From NCBI GenBank assembly GCA_030739855.1, contig JASLYJ010000010.1:1-50880 (forward strand): DNA of 50,880 nt, read 5' to 3'. The notes under the pieces were generated by a model. That model was not told where the DNA came from. It did not search any database and saw nothing but the letters and a program-made list of their open reading frames with translations. Shown here one piece after another: positions 40,244 to 48,705 of this stretch. The position numbers and the translations under genes were made by a program. The stretch is from Alphaproteobacteria bacterium. GTDB taxonomy: Bacteria > Pseudomonadota > Alphaproteobacteria > UBA11136. How positions within the stretch are numbered: the first letter of the stretch is position 1; the number at the start of each line of letters is the position of its first letter.

Positions 40244-41690
40244 TATTCTCATTGTTGATGATGAAGCCGACATCCGCGAGTTAATCTCCGGAATCCTCTC
40301 TGACGAAGGGTATGAGACCAGGCTTGCCGAGGACAGCAATCAAGCTCTCGAGGCCATTCGTCAGCGGCGGCCATCACTTGTGATCCTAGATATCTGGCTC
40401 CAAGGAAGCGAGCTTGACGGCATGAAGTTGCTGGAACTCATCAAAACAGAACACAAAGACCTTCTGGTCGTTATGATTAGTGGTCACGGAAATATCGAAA
40501 CCGCCGTCAAGGCCACCAAGATCGGTGCCTATTATTTTATCGAAAAGCCCTTTAAGGCCGATCACCTGATAGTGATCATTGCCCGCGCGCTGGAAGCGGC
40601 AAATTTACGCCATGAGGTCTCGACGCTTCGCCTCAAGGTTGGTGAAGATTGTGATCTCATCGGAGAATCTCATGCCATCAATTTGCTGCACCAAACCATC
40701 GAAAAGGTGGCGCCTACCGGAAGCCGTGTAATGATTACCGGACCCGCTGGTGCTGGTAAGGAAGTGGTGGCACGGCTCATTCACAAGATGTCCGACCGCA
40801 GTGAGGGGCCCTTTGTGATTCTCAACTGCGCCACCATGATGCCCGAGCGTCTAGAGATGGAGTTGTTCGGCATTGAGGCTGGCAGGGAAGGGGTGGGCAG
40901 CGAAGGCAAGACAGGCAACTACGAAAAGGCTCATGGCGGCACTCTGTTTCTTGATGAAATTGCTGACATGCCCCTGGAAACACAGGGAAAGATTGTGCGC
41001 GTGCTCCAGGACCAGACGTTTCTGCGCGTGGGTGGTGAGCAGCCGGTTTCTGTGGACGTGCGCATAATCTCTTCCTCAAACCGTAATCTTACTGATGAAA
41101 TGGTTGCGGGACGGTTCCGCGAAGACCTCTTCTTCCGTCTCAGCGTGGTACCCATCCAGATTCCACCGCTTAAAAAACGGAGCGAGGACATTCCTGCTAT
41201 GGCCGGATATTTTATGGAAAAATCGGCTGAAATCTCAGGCATGGCCACGCGCGAAATCGGGGACGACGCCATGATCACGCTTCAGAAGTATGAGTGGCCG
41301 GGCAATGTCCGTCAGTTGAAGAATGTAGTGGACTGGCTTCTTATCATGGCGCCTGGAGAAGTCGGCGATAAAATTCGCACTGATATGCTGCCGCCGGAAA
41401 TCTGCGGAAAAGCACCCGCAGCTCTTCAACTGGGTGTTGGTGAGGACGTTATGTCTCTGCCGCTACGAGACGCGCGTGAATCTTTTGAGAAGGAATATCT
41501 AACGGCCCAAATCACTCGTTTCAACGGTAATATTTCGCGCACTGCCGAATTCATTGGGATGGAACGCTCCGCTTTGCACAGAAAACTGAAATCTCTGGGA
41601 GTCCATTACGGGGAGAAGGGCTGGTCAGAGGGCGAGGCGTCTAGTGACAAAAAGAAGAGCTCCGACAATGTGGCAGGTAAAAGCCAGTAA
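40233..41690 (+). CDS. ntrX: Response regulator NtrX, without a GAFTGA motif
   Basis: NtrC-family regulator paired with NtrY. 485 residues. Receiver with Asp53 (VILDIWLQG). AAA+ domain with Walker A GPAGAGKE (170-177) and Walker B TLFLDEIADM. The place of the sigma-54-contacting GAFTGA (residues about 215-225) reads EAGREGVGSEG, so sigma-54 activation is unlikely and it may act at sigma-70 promoters. A Fis-type HTH (TAEFIGMERSALHRKLKSL) is present near the end. trkA follows 21 bases later. Confidence 0.96.
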   Translation: MAHDILIVDDEADIRELISGILSDEGYETRLAEDSNQALEAIRQRRPSLVILDIWLQGSELDGMKLLELIKTEHKDLLVVMISGHGNIETAVKATKIGAYYFIEKPFKADHLIVIIARALEAANLRHEVSTLRLKVGEDCDLIGESHAINLLHQTIEKVAPTGSRVMITGPAGAGKEVVARLIHKMSDRSEGPFVILNCATMMPERLEMELFGIEAGREGVGSEGKTGNYEKAHGGTLFLDEIADMPLETQGKIVRVLQDQTFLRVGGEQPVSVDVRIISSSNRNLTDEMVAGRFREDLFFRLSVVPIQIPPLKKRSEDIPAMAGYFMEKSAEISGMATREIGDDAMITLQKYEWPGNVRQLKNVVDWLLIMAPGEVGDKIRTDMLPPEICGKAPAALQLGVGEDVMSLPLRDARESFEKEYLTAQITRFNGNISRTAEFIGMERSALHRKLKSLGVHYGEKGWSEGEASSDKKKSSDNVAGKSQ

Positions 41691-41711
41691 CCCCGGAAGG
41701 GAAGGAGTCCC

Positions 41712-43088
41712 ATGAAGATAATTGTCTGTGGGGCGGGCCTAGTTGGCTCTAGCATTGCCGAACATCTTGCTGGGGAAAACAATGACGTGACGGTGGTGGA
41801 TCAGTCGCCGGAGCTGATTCGCAAACTTGAAGACGCCCATGAAGTCCAGGGCGTGGTCGGTTTTGCATCCCATCCAGGTGTTCTCGAACGGGCCGGGGCG
41901 AAGGATGCTGACATGGTGGTAGCTGTGACCCATTACGATGAGATCAACATGGTGGCCTGCCAGGTGGCGCATTCCCTCTTCGATGTGAAAACAAAGATTG
42001 CCCGCGTGCGGGAGCAGAATTACTTGAAGCCCGTATGGGCGGACCTTTTCAGCAACGACCATATGCCTATCGACGTGAGGATTTCGCCGGAAACCGAGAT
42101 TGCTAAGGCCATTGGACGACGCTTGCAGATTCCAGGTGCTTTCGATTCCATATCGCTTGCCGAGGATAAAGTTCACGTAATCGGGGTACGCTGTGATGAG
42201 GACTGTCCGGTCATCAATACGCCCTTGCGGCAGCTTACGGGGCTCTTCTCCGATCTCAACATCCTGGTGGTGGGAATTATCCGTGAAGACCAGTTGATTG
42301 TCCCCAACGCTAACGAACAGATGCTTTCGAGCGACGAGGTTTATTTTGTCGTCGACACCAACCAGGTTACCCGCGCCATGATGGCCTTCGGTCACGAAGA
42401 GGCTGAAGCTCGGCGCACTATCATCATCGGCGGCGGGAATATCGGTCTTTATCTCGGTGAACTGATCGAGGACACTTTTCCTGGGATGAGTGTGAAGCTC
42501 ATCGAGATTGATGAAGAACGAGCGAAATACGTGGAACAGACCTTGAAAAGATCCGTGGTTCTATGTGGCGATGCGCTGGACTCGGATATCCTCAACGAGG
42601 CCAATATCGCCCATACGGAATCTGTGATAGCTGTCACCAACGATGACGAGGACAATGTCCTGTCCTCGCTTTTGGCGAAGCGTCAAGGGGCGAAACGGGT
42701 CATTACCCTAGTCAACAATACTAACTACAGGTCGCTCATCACCAATCTCGGTATCGATGTAGTGGTAACTCCCAGGGACATTACGGTTTCCACCATCCTT
42801 AAGCATGTGCGGCGTGGGCGCATCCGCTCCGTTCATTCTTTACGCGAGGGTGTAGGGGAAATCATCGAGTTGGAGGCTCTTGAAACCTCGCAGCTGGTAG
42901 GGCAAAAGCTTGAGGATATTGAGCTGCCATTGGGTGTTATTGTCGGCGCAATCGTTCGCGATGATGAGGTTTTAATTCCCTCAGGTTCCACCGTGATAAA
43001 GGAGAACGACTTGGTAGTTCTGTTCGCTGCAGCCCAAGCGGTGAAAAAGGTTGAGAAAATGTTTGCCGTGCGTTTGGAGTATTTCTAA
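41712..43088 (+). CDS. trkA: Trk potassium uptake NAD-binding protein TrkA
   Basis: Cytosolic gating subunit of the Trk potassium channel. 458 residues: two RCK units, each an NAD-binding Rossmann fold (KIIVCGAGLVGSSIAEHLAG at 2-21; TIIIGGGNIGLYLGELI at about 236-252) followed by a TrkA-C domain. The ntrX-trkA pair is a conserved alphaproteobacterial neighbourhood. GGAAGGGAAGGAG lies upstream of the ATG. trkH is not in the window. Confidence 0.96.
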   Translation: MKIIVCGAGLVGSSIAEHLAGENNDVTVVDQSPELIRKLEDAHEVQGVVGFASHPGVLERAGAKDADMVVAVTHYDEINMVACQVAHSLFDVKTKIARVREQNYLKPVWADLFSNDHMPIDVRISPETEIAKAIGRRLQIPGAFDSISLAEDKVHVIGVRCDEDCPVINTPLRQLTGLFSDLNILVVGIIREDQLIVPNANEQMLSSDEVYFVVDTNQVTRAMMAFGHEEAEARRTIIIGGGNIGLYLGELIEDTFPGMSVKLIEIDEERAKYVEQTLKRSVVLCGDALDSDILNEANIAHTESVIAVTNDDEDNVLSSLLAKRQGAKRVITLVNNTNYRSLITNLGIDVVVTPRDITVSTILKHVRRGRIRSVHSLREGVGEIIELEALETSQLVGQKLEDIELPLGVIVGAIVRDDEVLIPSGSTVIKENDLVVLFAAAQAVKKVEKMFAVRLEYF

Positions 43089-43171
43089 TTACCTTCCGCC
43101 ACGACTCCCTCCACGTCTGTACCTTTGCGGGGCGAGCCTGGGCGAAAACTTGAAATAAAAAAGGACTGCCA

Positions 43172-44029
43172 ATGGCCCGGGTTGCCTACGTTAATGGGCG
43201 TTATCTCATGCGGGATATGGCCGCCGTTTCCATTGAGGACCGCGGATACCAGTTCGCTGACGGCGTCTACGAGGTTATATGGGTGCAACAGGGTCGTCCG
43301 GTGGACCTAGGGCGCCATCTCGACCGCCTTGACGACTCTCTACAATCTCTGGGTATCTCTCGGCCCATGAGTCACGCGGCGCTGAAGGTGGTAGTAGGCG
43401 AAGTTATCCGCCGCAATCTTCTGCGTAACGGCCACGTCTACATCCAATCGACCCGCGGCGTGTCTCGTCGCGATCATTTGATTCCTGAGGGAACGCTGCC
43501 CTCGCTGGTAGTGATGGCATCGCGTGAGAGCCAGCGCGACGCCCATATCCAGGAACAAGGCGTAGCGGTCATTACCATTCCAGATATCCGCTGGAAGAGG
43601 TGTGATATTAAATCGATAGCTCTTCTTCCTAATATTATAGGTAAACAAAAAGCAAGCCAAGGAAACGCCTTCGACGCATGGCAGGTAAACGGCCATGACA
43701 TCATTACCGAGGGCACCACGACCAATGCCTGGATCATCGGTGCAAAGGGCGAGGTCATCACCCATCCGGCTAACCACTCCATTCTTTCCGGCATTACCCG
43801 CCAGGTGGTGATGGAACTTGCCATGGAGGAAGGCTTGTCCGTCTACGAGCGTCCTTTCACAGTTGCGGAAGCGCGAAGGGCAAAAGAGGCTTTCATAACC
43901 AGCACAACCAATTACGTAGTGCCGGTGGTGTCCATTGATGGGCATAAGGTGGGGGCCGGTCGCCCCGGCCCAGTGACAAAGAGTCTTTTAAAACGCTACC
44001 TCGCTCACATGGCCAGAGATGGCGAATAA
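43172..44029 (+). CDS. dat: PLP class IV aminotransferase, D-amino acid aminotransferase type
   Basis: Fold type IV PLP enzyme of 285 residues, most like D-alanine aminotransferase, which would supply D-Glu or D-Ala for the wall. Schiff-base Lys147 is in CDIKSIALLPNII; other motifs are IEDRGYQFADGVYEVI, EGTTTNAWII and SGITRQVV. Branched-chain aminotransferase and ADC lyase share the fold, and the substrate cannot be fixed here, though DRGYQFADGVYEV favours Dat. It lies between trkA and hfq. Confidence 0.88.
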   Translation: MARVAYVNGRYLMRDMAAVSIEDRGYQFADGVYEVIWVQQGRPVDLGRHLDRLDDSLQSLGISRPMSHAALKVVVGEVIRRNLLRNGHVYIQSTRGVSRRDHLIPEGTLPSLVVMASRESQRDAHIQEQGVAVITIPDIRWKRCDIKSIALLPNIIGKQKASQGNAFDAWQVNGHDIITEGTTTNAWIIGAKGEVITHPANHSILSGITRQVVMELAMEEGLSVYERPFTVAEARRAKEAFITSTTNYVVPVVSIDGHKVGAGRPGPVTKSLLKRYLAHMARDGE

Positions 44030-44267
44030 ACCCATTTGTGGCGTTGTTTCTCTCCAGAATTACCGTTCCTTTCCTGCTATCTCCCCAACACCACTAAAAT
44101 CTCTCATGAATCCGTCATCATTGCGCAAAGACCGTGAAATTAATGCGATTTTCCTATATGATATCTGCGTTACCCAAAACGGTCGGGGGCCATTCGGCGG
44201 GGAAGCGCTCAGGAAGATAAAAAGGGTGCGTCGCTTGAAAGAATAATAAATAAAAAGGGGGGATGGT
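44030..44267 (+). other. Non-coding gap carrying the hfq leader
   Basis: 238 bases between dat and hfq. The last 25 bases are A/G-rich and end in AAAAGGGGGGATGGT, a strong ribosome site for hfq. The earlier part is AT-rich around 44120-44165 (ATTAATGCGATTTTCCTATATG) and could hold the hfq promoter, but I cannot define -35 and -10 with confidence. A 75-codon frame starting in the end of dat has no homology that I recognise. Confidence 0.4.
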
Positions 44268-44528
44268 ATGGCTACGGAGAAAACGCAAAACGTACAGGAC
44301 GTGTTTCTGAATCATGTAAGAAAGCACAAAACGGCGGTTACGGTCTTTCTGGCAAGCGGAGTTAAACTACAGGGTGTTATCACTAGTTTTGATAACTTTA
44401 CGCTGCTTCTTCGGCGTGACGCCCACACACAGCTGATATTTAAGCACTCCGTTTCCACCGTTATGCCGATGACGCCGATTCAACTGTATGATCCAAAGGA
44501 AGAGGGTGAAAAGGAAGACGCGGCTTAA
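44268..44528 (+). CDS. hfq: RNA chaperone Hfq
   Basis: Hexameric Sm-like protein that pairs small RNAs with mRNAs. 86 residues. Sm1 region [20 protein letters not shown] with DNFTLLLRR; Sm2 [10 protein letters not shown] in place of the usual YKHAISTI. An acidic tail ([12 protein letters not shown]) follows. It is followed by hflX, the common proteobacterial pair. Confidence 0.97.
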   Translation: MATEKTQNVQDVFLNHVRKHKTAVTVFLASGVKLQGVITSFDNFTLLLRRDAHTQLIFKHSVSTVMPMTPIQLYDPKEEGEKEDAA

Positions 44529-44556
44529 AGCCCTAGCCTCTGAGTCAGGTAACGGA

Positions 44557-45858
44557 ATGGATCGGAAGCAGACGACGGGACGTGCCCTGATCCTGCATCC
44601 GGTATTGAAAAGCAAAATAACCGGCTTGCCCACCCCGGTATGCCTGTCGCCGCGGGCGCGTCTTAATGAGGCGCGAGGCCTTGCGTTGGCCATTGATCTT
44701 GATGTGATTTGCGCTGAAGTGGTGCCGGTGGCTAGGCCACGCCCAGCGACCTTGCTGGGCGGTGGTGTGATGGATCGTATGGCCGTATGTGTGGCGAAGG
44801 AAAAAATCGATATTGCTATCGTGGATATGGCGCTGAGTCCTGCTCAGCAACGTAACCTTGAACGCGCTTGGTCGTGTAAAGTCATTGACCGCACTGGGCT
44901 GATCCTGGAAATTTTTGGCGAACGAGCGCGTACCCGTGAAGGCGTGCTCCAGGTGGAGCTGGCAGCGCTCAGCTACCAGAGAGGCCGTCTTGTGCGGTCT
45001 TGGACTCATCTTGAACGCCAGCGCGGCGGTTACGGGTTCATGGGCGGCCCCGGCGAGCGTCAGATCGAATCCGATAGACGCCAGATTGGAAAGCGCATCA
45101 TTCGGCTGAAACGTGAACTAGAAGAGGTCAAGCGTACTCGCTCCCTGCACCGGGTGGCGCGCAAACGCATGCCCTGTCCCGTTATCGCGCTTGTAGGCTA
45201 TACCAATGCGGGGAAATCCACGCTTTTCAATCGCCTCACCGGGGCCGGTGTCTTTGCCGAAGACCAACTTTTTGCCACCCTCGATCCCACCATGAGGGGC
45301 ATAACGCTACCCTCGGGACAGGAGGTCATTCTTTCCGATACAGTGGGGTTCATCTCAGACTTGCCCACAGATCTTATCGCTGCCTTCCGTGCCACCCTTG
45401 AAGAGGTGCTGGAGGCCGACCTTATCGTTCATGTGTGGGATGTCTCTCATCCCCATAGCGATGCCCAGAAATGTGACGTGGTTGAAATTCTTGAAAACCT
45501 TGGTATTTCCCAAAATCAGGAGGCAGGCCTTGTGGAAGCCTTAAACAAGATCGACCTACTTGATACCGAAGCACAGGAGCCCATTATGAGCCGTGCTGCG
45601 CGGCAGGAAAGCTGTATTCCACTCTCGGCTCTGACGGGGGAGGGCTGCGATACGTTTGTTGGGTACCTAGACGCGCGTCTTTCGCGCCGCCGTTTAGTGG
45701 TGGATGTAACCATCGGGCTGGAGGACGGCGCCAGCATTGCCTGGCTCTACAGCCACGGCAAGGTGCTCAGCCGCAATGACGACGAGAATCACGCCCATAT
45801 GACTGTAGGTCTTGACCCGACGGATTTTGCCAGATTCGAGCACCTCCGGGCTTGTTGA
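44557..45858 (+). CDS. hflX: GTPase HflX
   Basis: Ribosome-associated GTPase that splits stalled ribosomes under stress. 433 residues from the ATG at 44557; an in-frame ATG at 44488 lies inside hfq. The N-terminal domain contains QRNLERAWSCKVIDRTGLIL and GGYGFMGGPGERQIESDRR. G1 is GYTNAGKST (about 214-222), G3 is DTVGFI and G4 is NKID. It is complete, on the + strand, and ends 13 bases from the convergent dehydrogenase gene. Confidence 0.96.
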   Translation: MDRKQTTGRALILHPVLKSKITGLPTPVCLSPRARLNEARGLALAIDLDVICAEVVPVARPRPATLLGGGVMDRMAVCVAKEKIDIAIVDMALSPAQQRNLERAWSCKVIDRTGLILEIFGERARTREGVLQVELAALSYQRGRLVRSWTHLERQRGGYGFMGGPGERQIESDRRQIGKRIIRLKRELEEVKRTRSLHRVARKRMPCPVIALVGYTNAGKSTLFNRLTGAGVFAEDQLFATLDPTMRGITLPSGQEVILSDTVGFISDLPTDLIAAFRATLEEVLEADLIVHVWDVSHPHSDAQKCDVVEILENLGISQNQEAGLVEALNKIDLLDTEAQEPIMSRAARQESCIPLSALTGEGCDTFVGYLDARLSRRRLVVDVTIGLEDGASIAWLYSHGKVLSRNDDENHAHMTVGLDPTDFARFEHLRAC

Positions 45859-45871
45859 AAATAGCTTTTGC

Positions 45872-46777
45872 CTATCTCCGTTTCACGGCATCGCTTCGGG
45901 GAAGCCTTTGAATCAGGCTTGAGGTATCCTTGCGACCGCCACCTGCCTTCTGAATTTCTGTATAAAAGCGGTTGACCAGTTCGGTCACAGGAAGGTCGGA
46001 ACCATTTTGCTTAGCCTCCTCGAGGCAGATGTTCAAGTCCTTACACATCCAATCCACGGCGAACCCGAAATCAAACTTGTCGTCGAGCATATTTCCGGCG
46101 CGGTTGTCCATCTGCCAGGACTGAGCCGCGCCCTTGGAGATCACCCTGGCTACCTTCTTGCCGTCGAGTCCAGCATTGACGGCGAAGGCCAGTCCCTCAG
46201 CCAAGGCCTCGATCAGCCCAGCTGCGGTAATCTGGTTGACCATTTTAGTGAGTTGGCCACTGCCGACTGGTCCCATCAGGGTGGTGGCGCGGGAATAGGC
46301 GTCCATGACAGGAGTGGCACGATCAAAAACCGCCTCTTCACCACCCACCATGATGGTGAGTGCACCATCTTCGGCTCCGACCTGTCCGCCAGAAACTGGG
46401 GCGTCGAGGAAACCCATGGTGCGGCCCTGGGCGGCTTCAGCTAATTCTCGCGCCAGATGGGCCGAGACCGTGCTGTGATCCACCAACACCGCGCCAGGAA
46501 TCATTCCAGATAGGGCGCCATCTGCACCAAGGGCTACGGTGCGCACATTCTCGTCATTGCCTACGCAGATAAAAACGAAATCGGCACTAGAGGCGGCGAT
46601 GGATGGAGTCTCAGCTTTCTCTCCGCCGTGTTCACCACACCAGGCTTCAGCTCGCGCCCCCGTGCGGTTGAAGACCGTAACCTGGTGTCCGGCCTTCGCA
46701 AGGTGCCCGGCCATGGGATAACCCATGGTGCCTAGTCCGATAAAGGCGGTTTTAGAAGGAAGCGTAGCTTGGAACAT
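45872..46777 (-). CDS. Beta-hydroxyacid dehydrogenase (3-hydroxyisobutyrate / tartronate semialdehyde type)
   Basis: NAD(P)-dependent oxidoreductase of 301 residues from the ATG at 46777; a frame extension to 46843 is unlike the family. The Rossmann start is AFIGLGTMGYPMAGHLAKAG. The substrate motif DAPVSGGQVGAEDGALTIMV and catalytic Lys in GSGQLTKMVNQI are intact. Close relatives include GarR, MmsB and GlxR, and sequence alone does not separate them. It sits downstream of mazG on the same strand with a 98-base gap, between mazG and hflX, which I recall as neighbours in other genomes. Confidence 0.88.
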   Translation of the reverse strand: MFQATLPSKTAFIGLGTMGYPMAGHLAKAGHQVTVFNRTGARAEAWCGEHGGEKAETPSIAASSADFVFICVGNDENVRTVALGADGALSGMIPGAVLVDHSTVSAHLARELAEAAQGRTMGFLDAPVSGGQVGAEDGALTIMVGGEEAVFDRATPVMDAYSRATTLMGPVGSGQLTKMVNQITAAGLIEALAEGLAFAVNAGLDGKKVARVISKGAAQSWQMDNRAGNMLDDKFDFGFAVDWMCKDLNICLEEAKQNGSDLPVTELVNRFYTEIQKAGGGRKDTSSLIQRLPRSDAVKRR

Positions 46778-46875
46778 ATAGGGGGGGGATCCTTCCTGTG
46801 GCAGCCGCGCCGAGACATTACCCCTGAGCTTCGGACGGAACAAGTCGCCTCAGCCTGGAAATTTAAGAGGGTGAG

Positions 46876-47730
46876 CTAGCCCCGTTCTTCCTCCTTGGCA
46901 CGCAGCCACAGGGCTTCCATCTCCTCGAGACTGGCTTCCATGGGGCATCGTCCGGTTTCGGTGAGCCAGTTTTCGATTTGCTGGAAACGGTGCTTGAACT
47001 TAGTATTGGTACGGCGCAGGGCAGATTCGGAATCGATCCTTAAATGCCGCGCTAGATTGACTAAGGCAAAGAAAAGATCACCAATCTCGTCTTCTTGGCG
47101 TTTGGCTGTGCCCTTGCCTTCTATTTCGGCGCGAAGTTCGCCTATTTCTTCTTCGATTTTGTCCAGCACCTGGGACACCTGGGGCCAGTCAAAACCCACA
47201 CGGGCCGCCCGTTTTTGGAGCTTTTCCGAGCGCAACAGAGCGGGCATGGCGGAGGGCACGCCATCGAAGATACCGGAGGTGCCTCCTGCACGGCGGGATT
47301 TAGCATGGCGTTCCGCAGATTTATGTTCCTCCCATGTATCCACACACTCTTCGATTGTGTCATGGGACATGTCCTCGAACACATGAGGGTGGCGGTGGGT
47401 CATCTTGTCAGCAATGGCGATGGCGATGGACTGGAAATCGAAATGCCCACCTTCGCGGCCCATCTGGGCGTAAAACACGATCTGAAACAACAGATCACCA
47501 AGTTCCTCCTTAAGCGTGTCCATGTCGCCCTCTTCGATGGCGTCGGCCACCTCATAGGCTTCTTCGATGGTATAAGGGGCGATGGTGTGGAAGGTCTGTT
47601 TCTTGTCCCAGGGACAGCCCGTCTCGGGGTTGCGCAGACATTCCATGACATGGAGCAATCGGTCCAGAGGAGATGTCTGCGGGGCCTCCACGATAGTTTC
47701 GGATGCGGATTGTTTTTTGTCTGTCACCAT
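46876..47730 (-). CDS. mazG: Nucleoside triphosphate pyrophosphohydrolase MazG
   Basis: Hydrolyses non-canonical and excess NTPs, including damaged nucleotides. 284 residues with two MazG repeats. The N-terminal copy has CPWDKKQTFHTIAPYTIEEA, then EVADAIEEGDMDTLKEELGD and LLFQIVFYAQM with the EExxD-type metal ligands. The second copy shows EIGELRAEIEG and EDEIGDLFFALVNLARHL. ATG at 47730, 150 bases from the divergent ExbB-like operon. Confidence 0.96.
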   Translation of the reverse strand: MVTDKKQSASETIVEAPQTSPLDRLLHVMECLRNPETGCPWDKKQTFHTIAPYTIEEAYEVADAIEEGDMDTLKEELGDLLFQIVFYAQMGREGGHFDFQSIAIAIADKMTHRHPHVFEDMSHDTIEECVDTWEEHKSAERHAKSRRAGGTSGIFDGVPSAMPALLRSEKLQKRAARVGFDWPQVSQVLDKIEEEIGELRAEIEGKGTAKRQEDEIGDLFFALVNLARHLRIDSESALRRTNTKFKHRFQQIENWLTETGRCPMEASLEEMEALWLRAKEEERG

Positions 47731-47779
47731 GGATTCAACTGCGTTCGTAGCAAATAGTAGGATGATGGCCTTGATAAAT

Positions 47780-47849
47780 CATTGGGAGGCGTATTGTCCA
47801 TTGGGGGGCCTTGCTTATGGGTTGATAATCCTCCTGTTTTCCTTGATAC
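47780..47849 (+). promoter_or_regulatory. Candidate promoter and direct repeats before the ExbB-like operon
   Basis: TTGATA (47822-47827) and TGATAC (47844-47849) with a 16-base spacer make a possible sigma-70 promoter 31 bases before the first ATG. Upstream, CATTGGGAGGC (47780-47790) and CATTGGGGGGC (47799-47809) are an imperfect direct repeat with a 19-base period, about two helical turns, a plausible activator site. The match to consensus is modest. Confidence 0.35.
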
Positions 47850-47880
47850 ATGTAGGACCAACAGAAGAAGGGGAATGGAT

Positions 47881-48705
47881 ATGATACCCCGTTTTGGATG
47901 GGGGCCGTTTGCCGGAATATTGAAGCAGGCAAAAATGCTTACTGGAGCCGATGACCACCGCCTGTTTTTGAAATGGCTGGTCTTTGCCGGGGTCCTGGTT
48001 TTTGCTGGTTATCTAATATGGAAACTCGGCCTTCTGGGCCTGCTTTTCTCTAGTGACAAGAGTTTTCTCTCCTTTTTCATTCTGCTCATCTTCATTGGCA
48101 CCACCCTGCATTGTGCAGTGCGAATCTTTCGTACCTCCAGGGAAATCAATCTCACTCGCTGCATCGGCGAAATTCTTGAAGGCAGTGTCGAAGGCAAGCT
48201 CACCCGCGAGAGTGCCGGTGTAGTCTTGAGCGGAAGAACAGCATTGCCGTCATGCATTATGGGTGACTATATCGCCGACCTCATACAAATCTACTTGCAC
48301 CATGCTGGCGTCAGAAATGAAAACGGCGGCAATGGGGACCCCATAGGGCTCATGGAATCCTATGAGAAGGACCTGAAGAATAGTTCAGAAATCGGCTGGT
48401 TCCTGTCTGACATGGTGATCAAGATCGGCCTTCTTGGCACGGTGGTGGGCTTCATCATCATGCTCTCTTCCGTTTCCAATGTAAGCGCCATTGATGCTAG
48501 CGTTATGCAGGACATCCTCACCCATATGAGTGGTGGCATGGGGGTGGCACTCTATACCACACTAACCGGGCTTATATGTGGGGCACTGCTGGGCCTTCAG
48601 TGCCACTTCCTTGACCGTGGCACGGAAACCCTGGTGGTTATGATGGTGCGGATTTCCGAAGTCCAAGTGATGCCCCGCCTGGGTGGGGGAAGCGAGCTAG
48701 GATGA
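47881..48705 (+). CDS. MotA/TolQ/ExbB-type proton channel subunit
   Basis: 274 residues from the ATG at 47881, which has AAGGGG 7 bases before it; an ATG at 47875 and an extension to 47782 are less likely. Two helices near the N-terminus (about 29-51 and 60-80), a cytoplasmic region (about 85-175), and two helices in the conserved MotA_ExbB domain: IGLLGTVVGFIIML (182-195) and MGVALYTTLTGLICGALLG (220-238). These are the proton-pathway helices of the family. Two helices before the cytoplasmic domain and two after resemble MotA topology more than the three helices of ExbB. The stop overlaps the next start. Confidence 0.9.
   Translation: MIPRFGWGPFAGILKQAKMLTGADDHRLFLKWLVFAGVLVFAGYLIWKLGLLGLLFSSDKSFLSFFILLIFIGTTLHCAVRIFRTSREINLTRCIGEILEGSVEGKLTRESAGVVLSGRTALPSCIMGDYIADLIQIYLHHAGVRNENGGNGDPIGLMESYEKDLKNSSEIGWFLSDMVIKIGLLGTVVGFIIMLSSVSNVSAIDASVMQDILTHMSGGMGVALYTTLTGLICGALLGLQCHFLDRGTETLVVMMVRISEVQVMPRLGGGSELG

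Noticed and set aside
44019-44246. 75-codon open frame between dat and hfq
   Set aside because: It starts inside the end of dat, has no recognisable protein features and covers the likely hfq promoter and leader.
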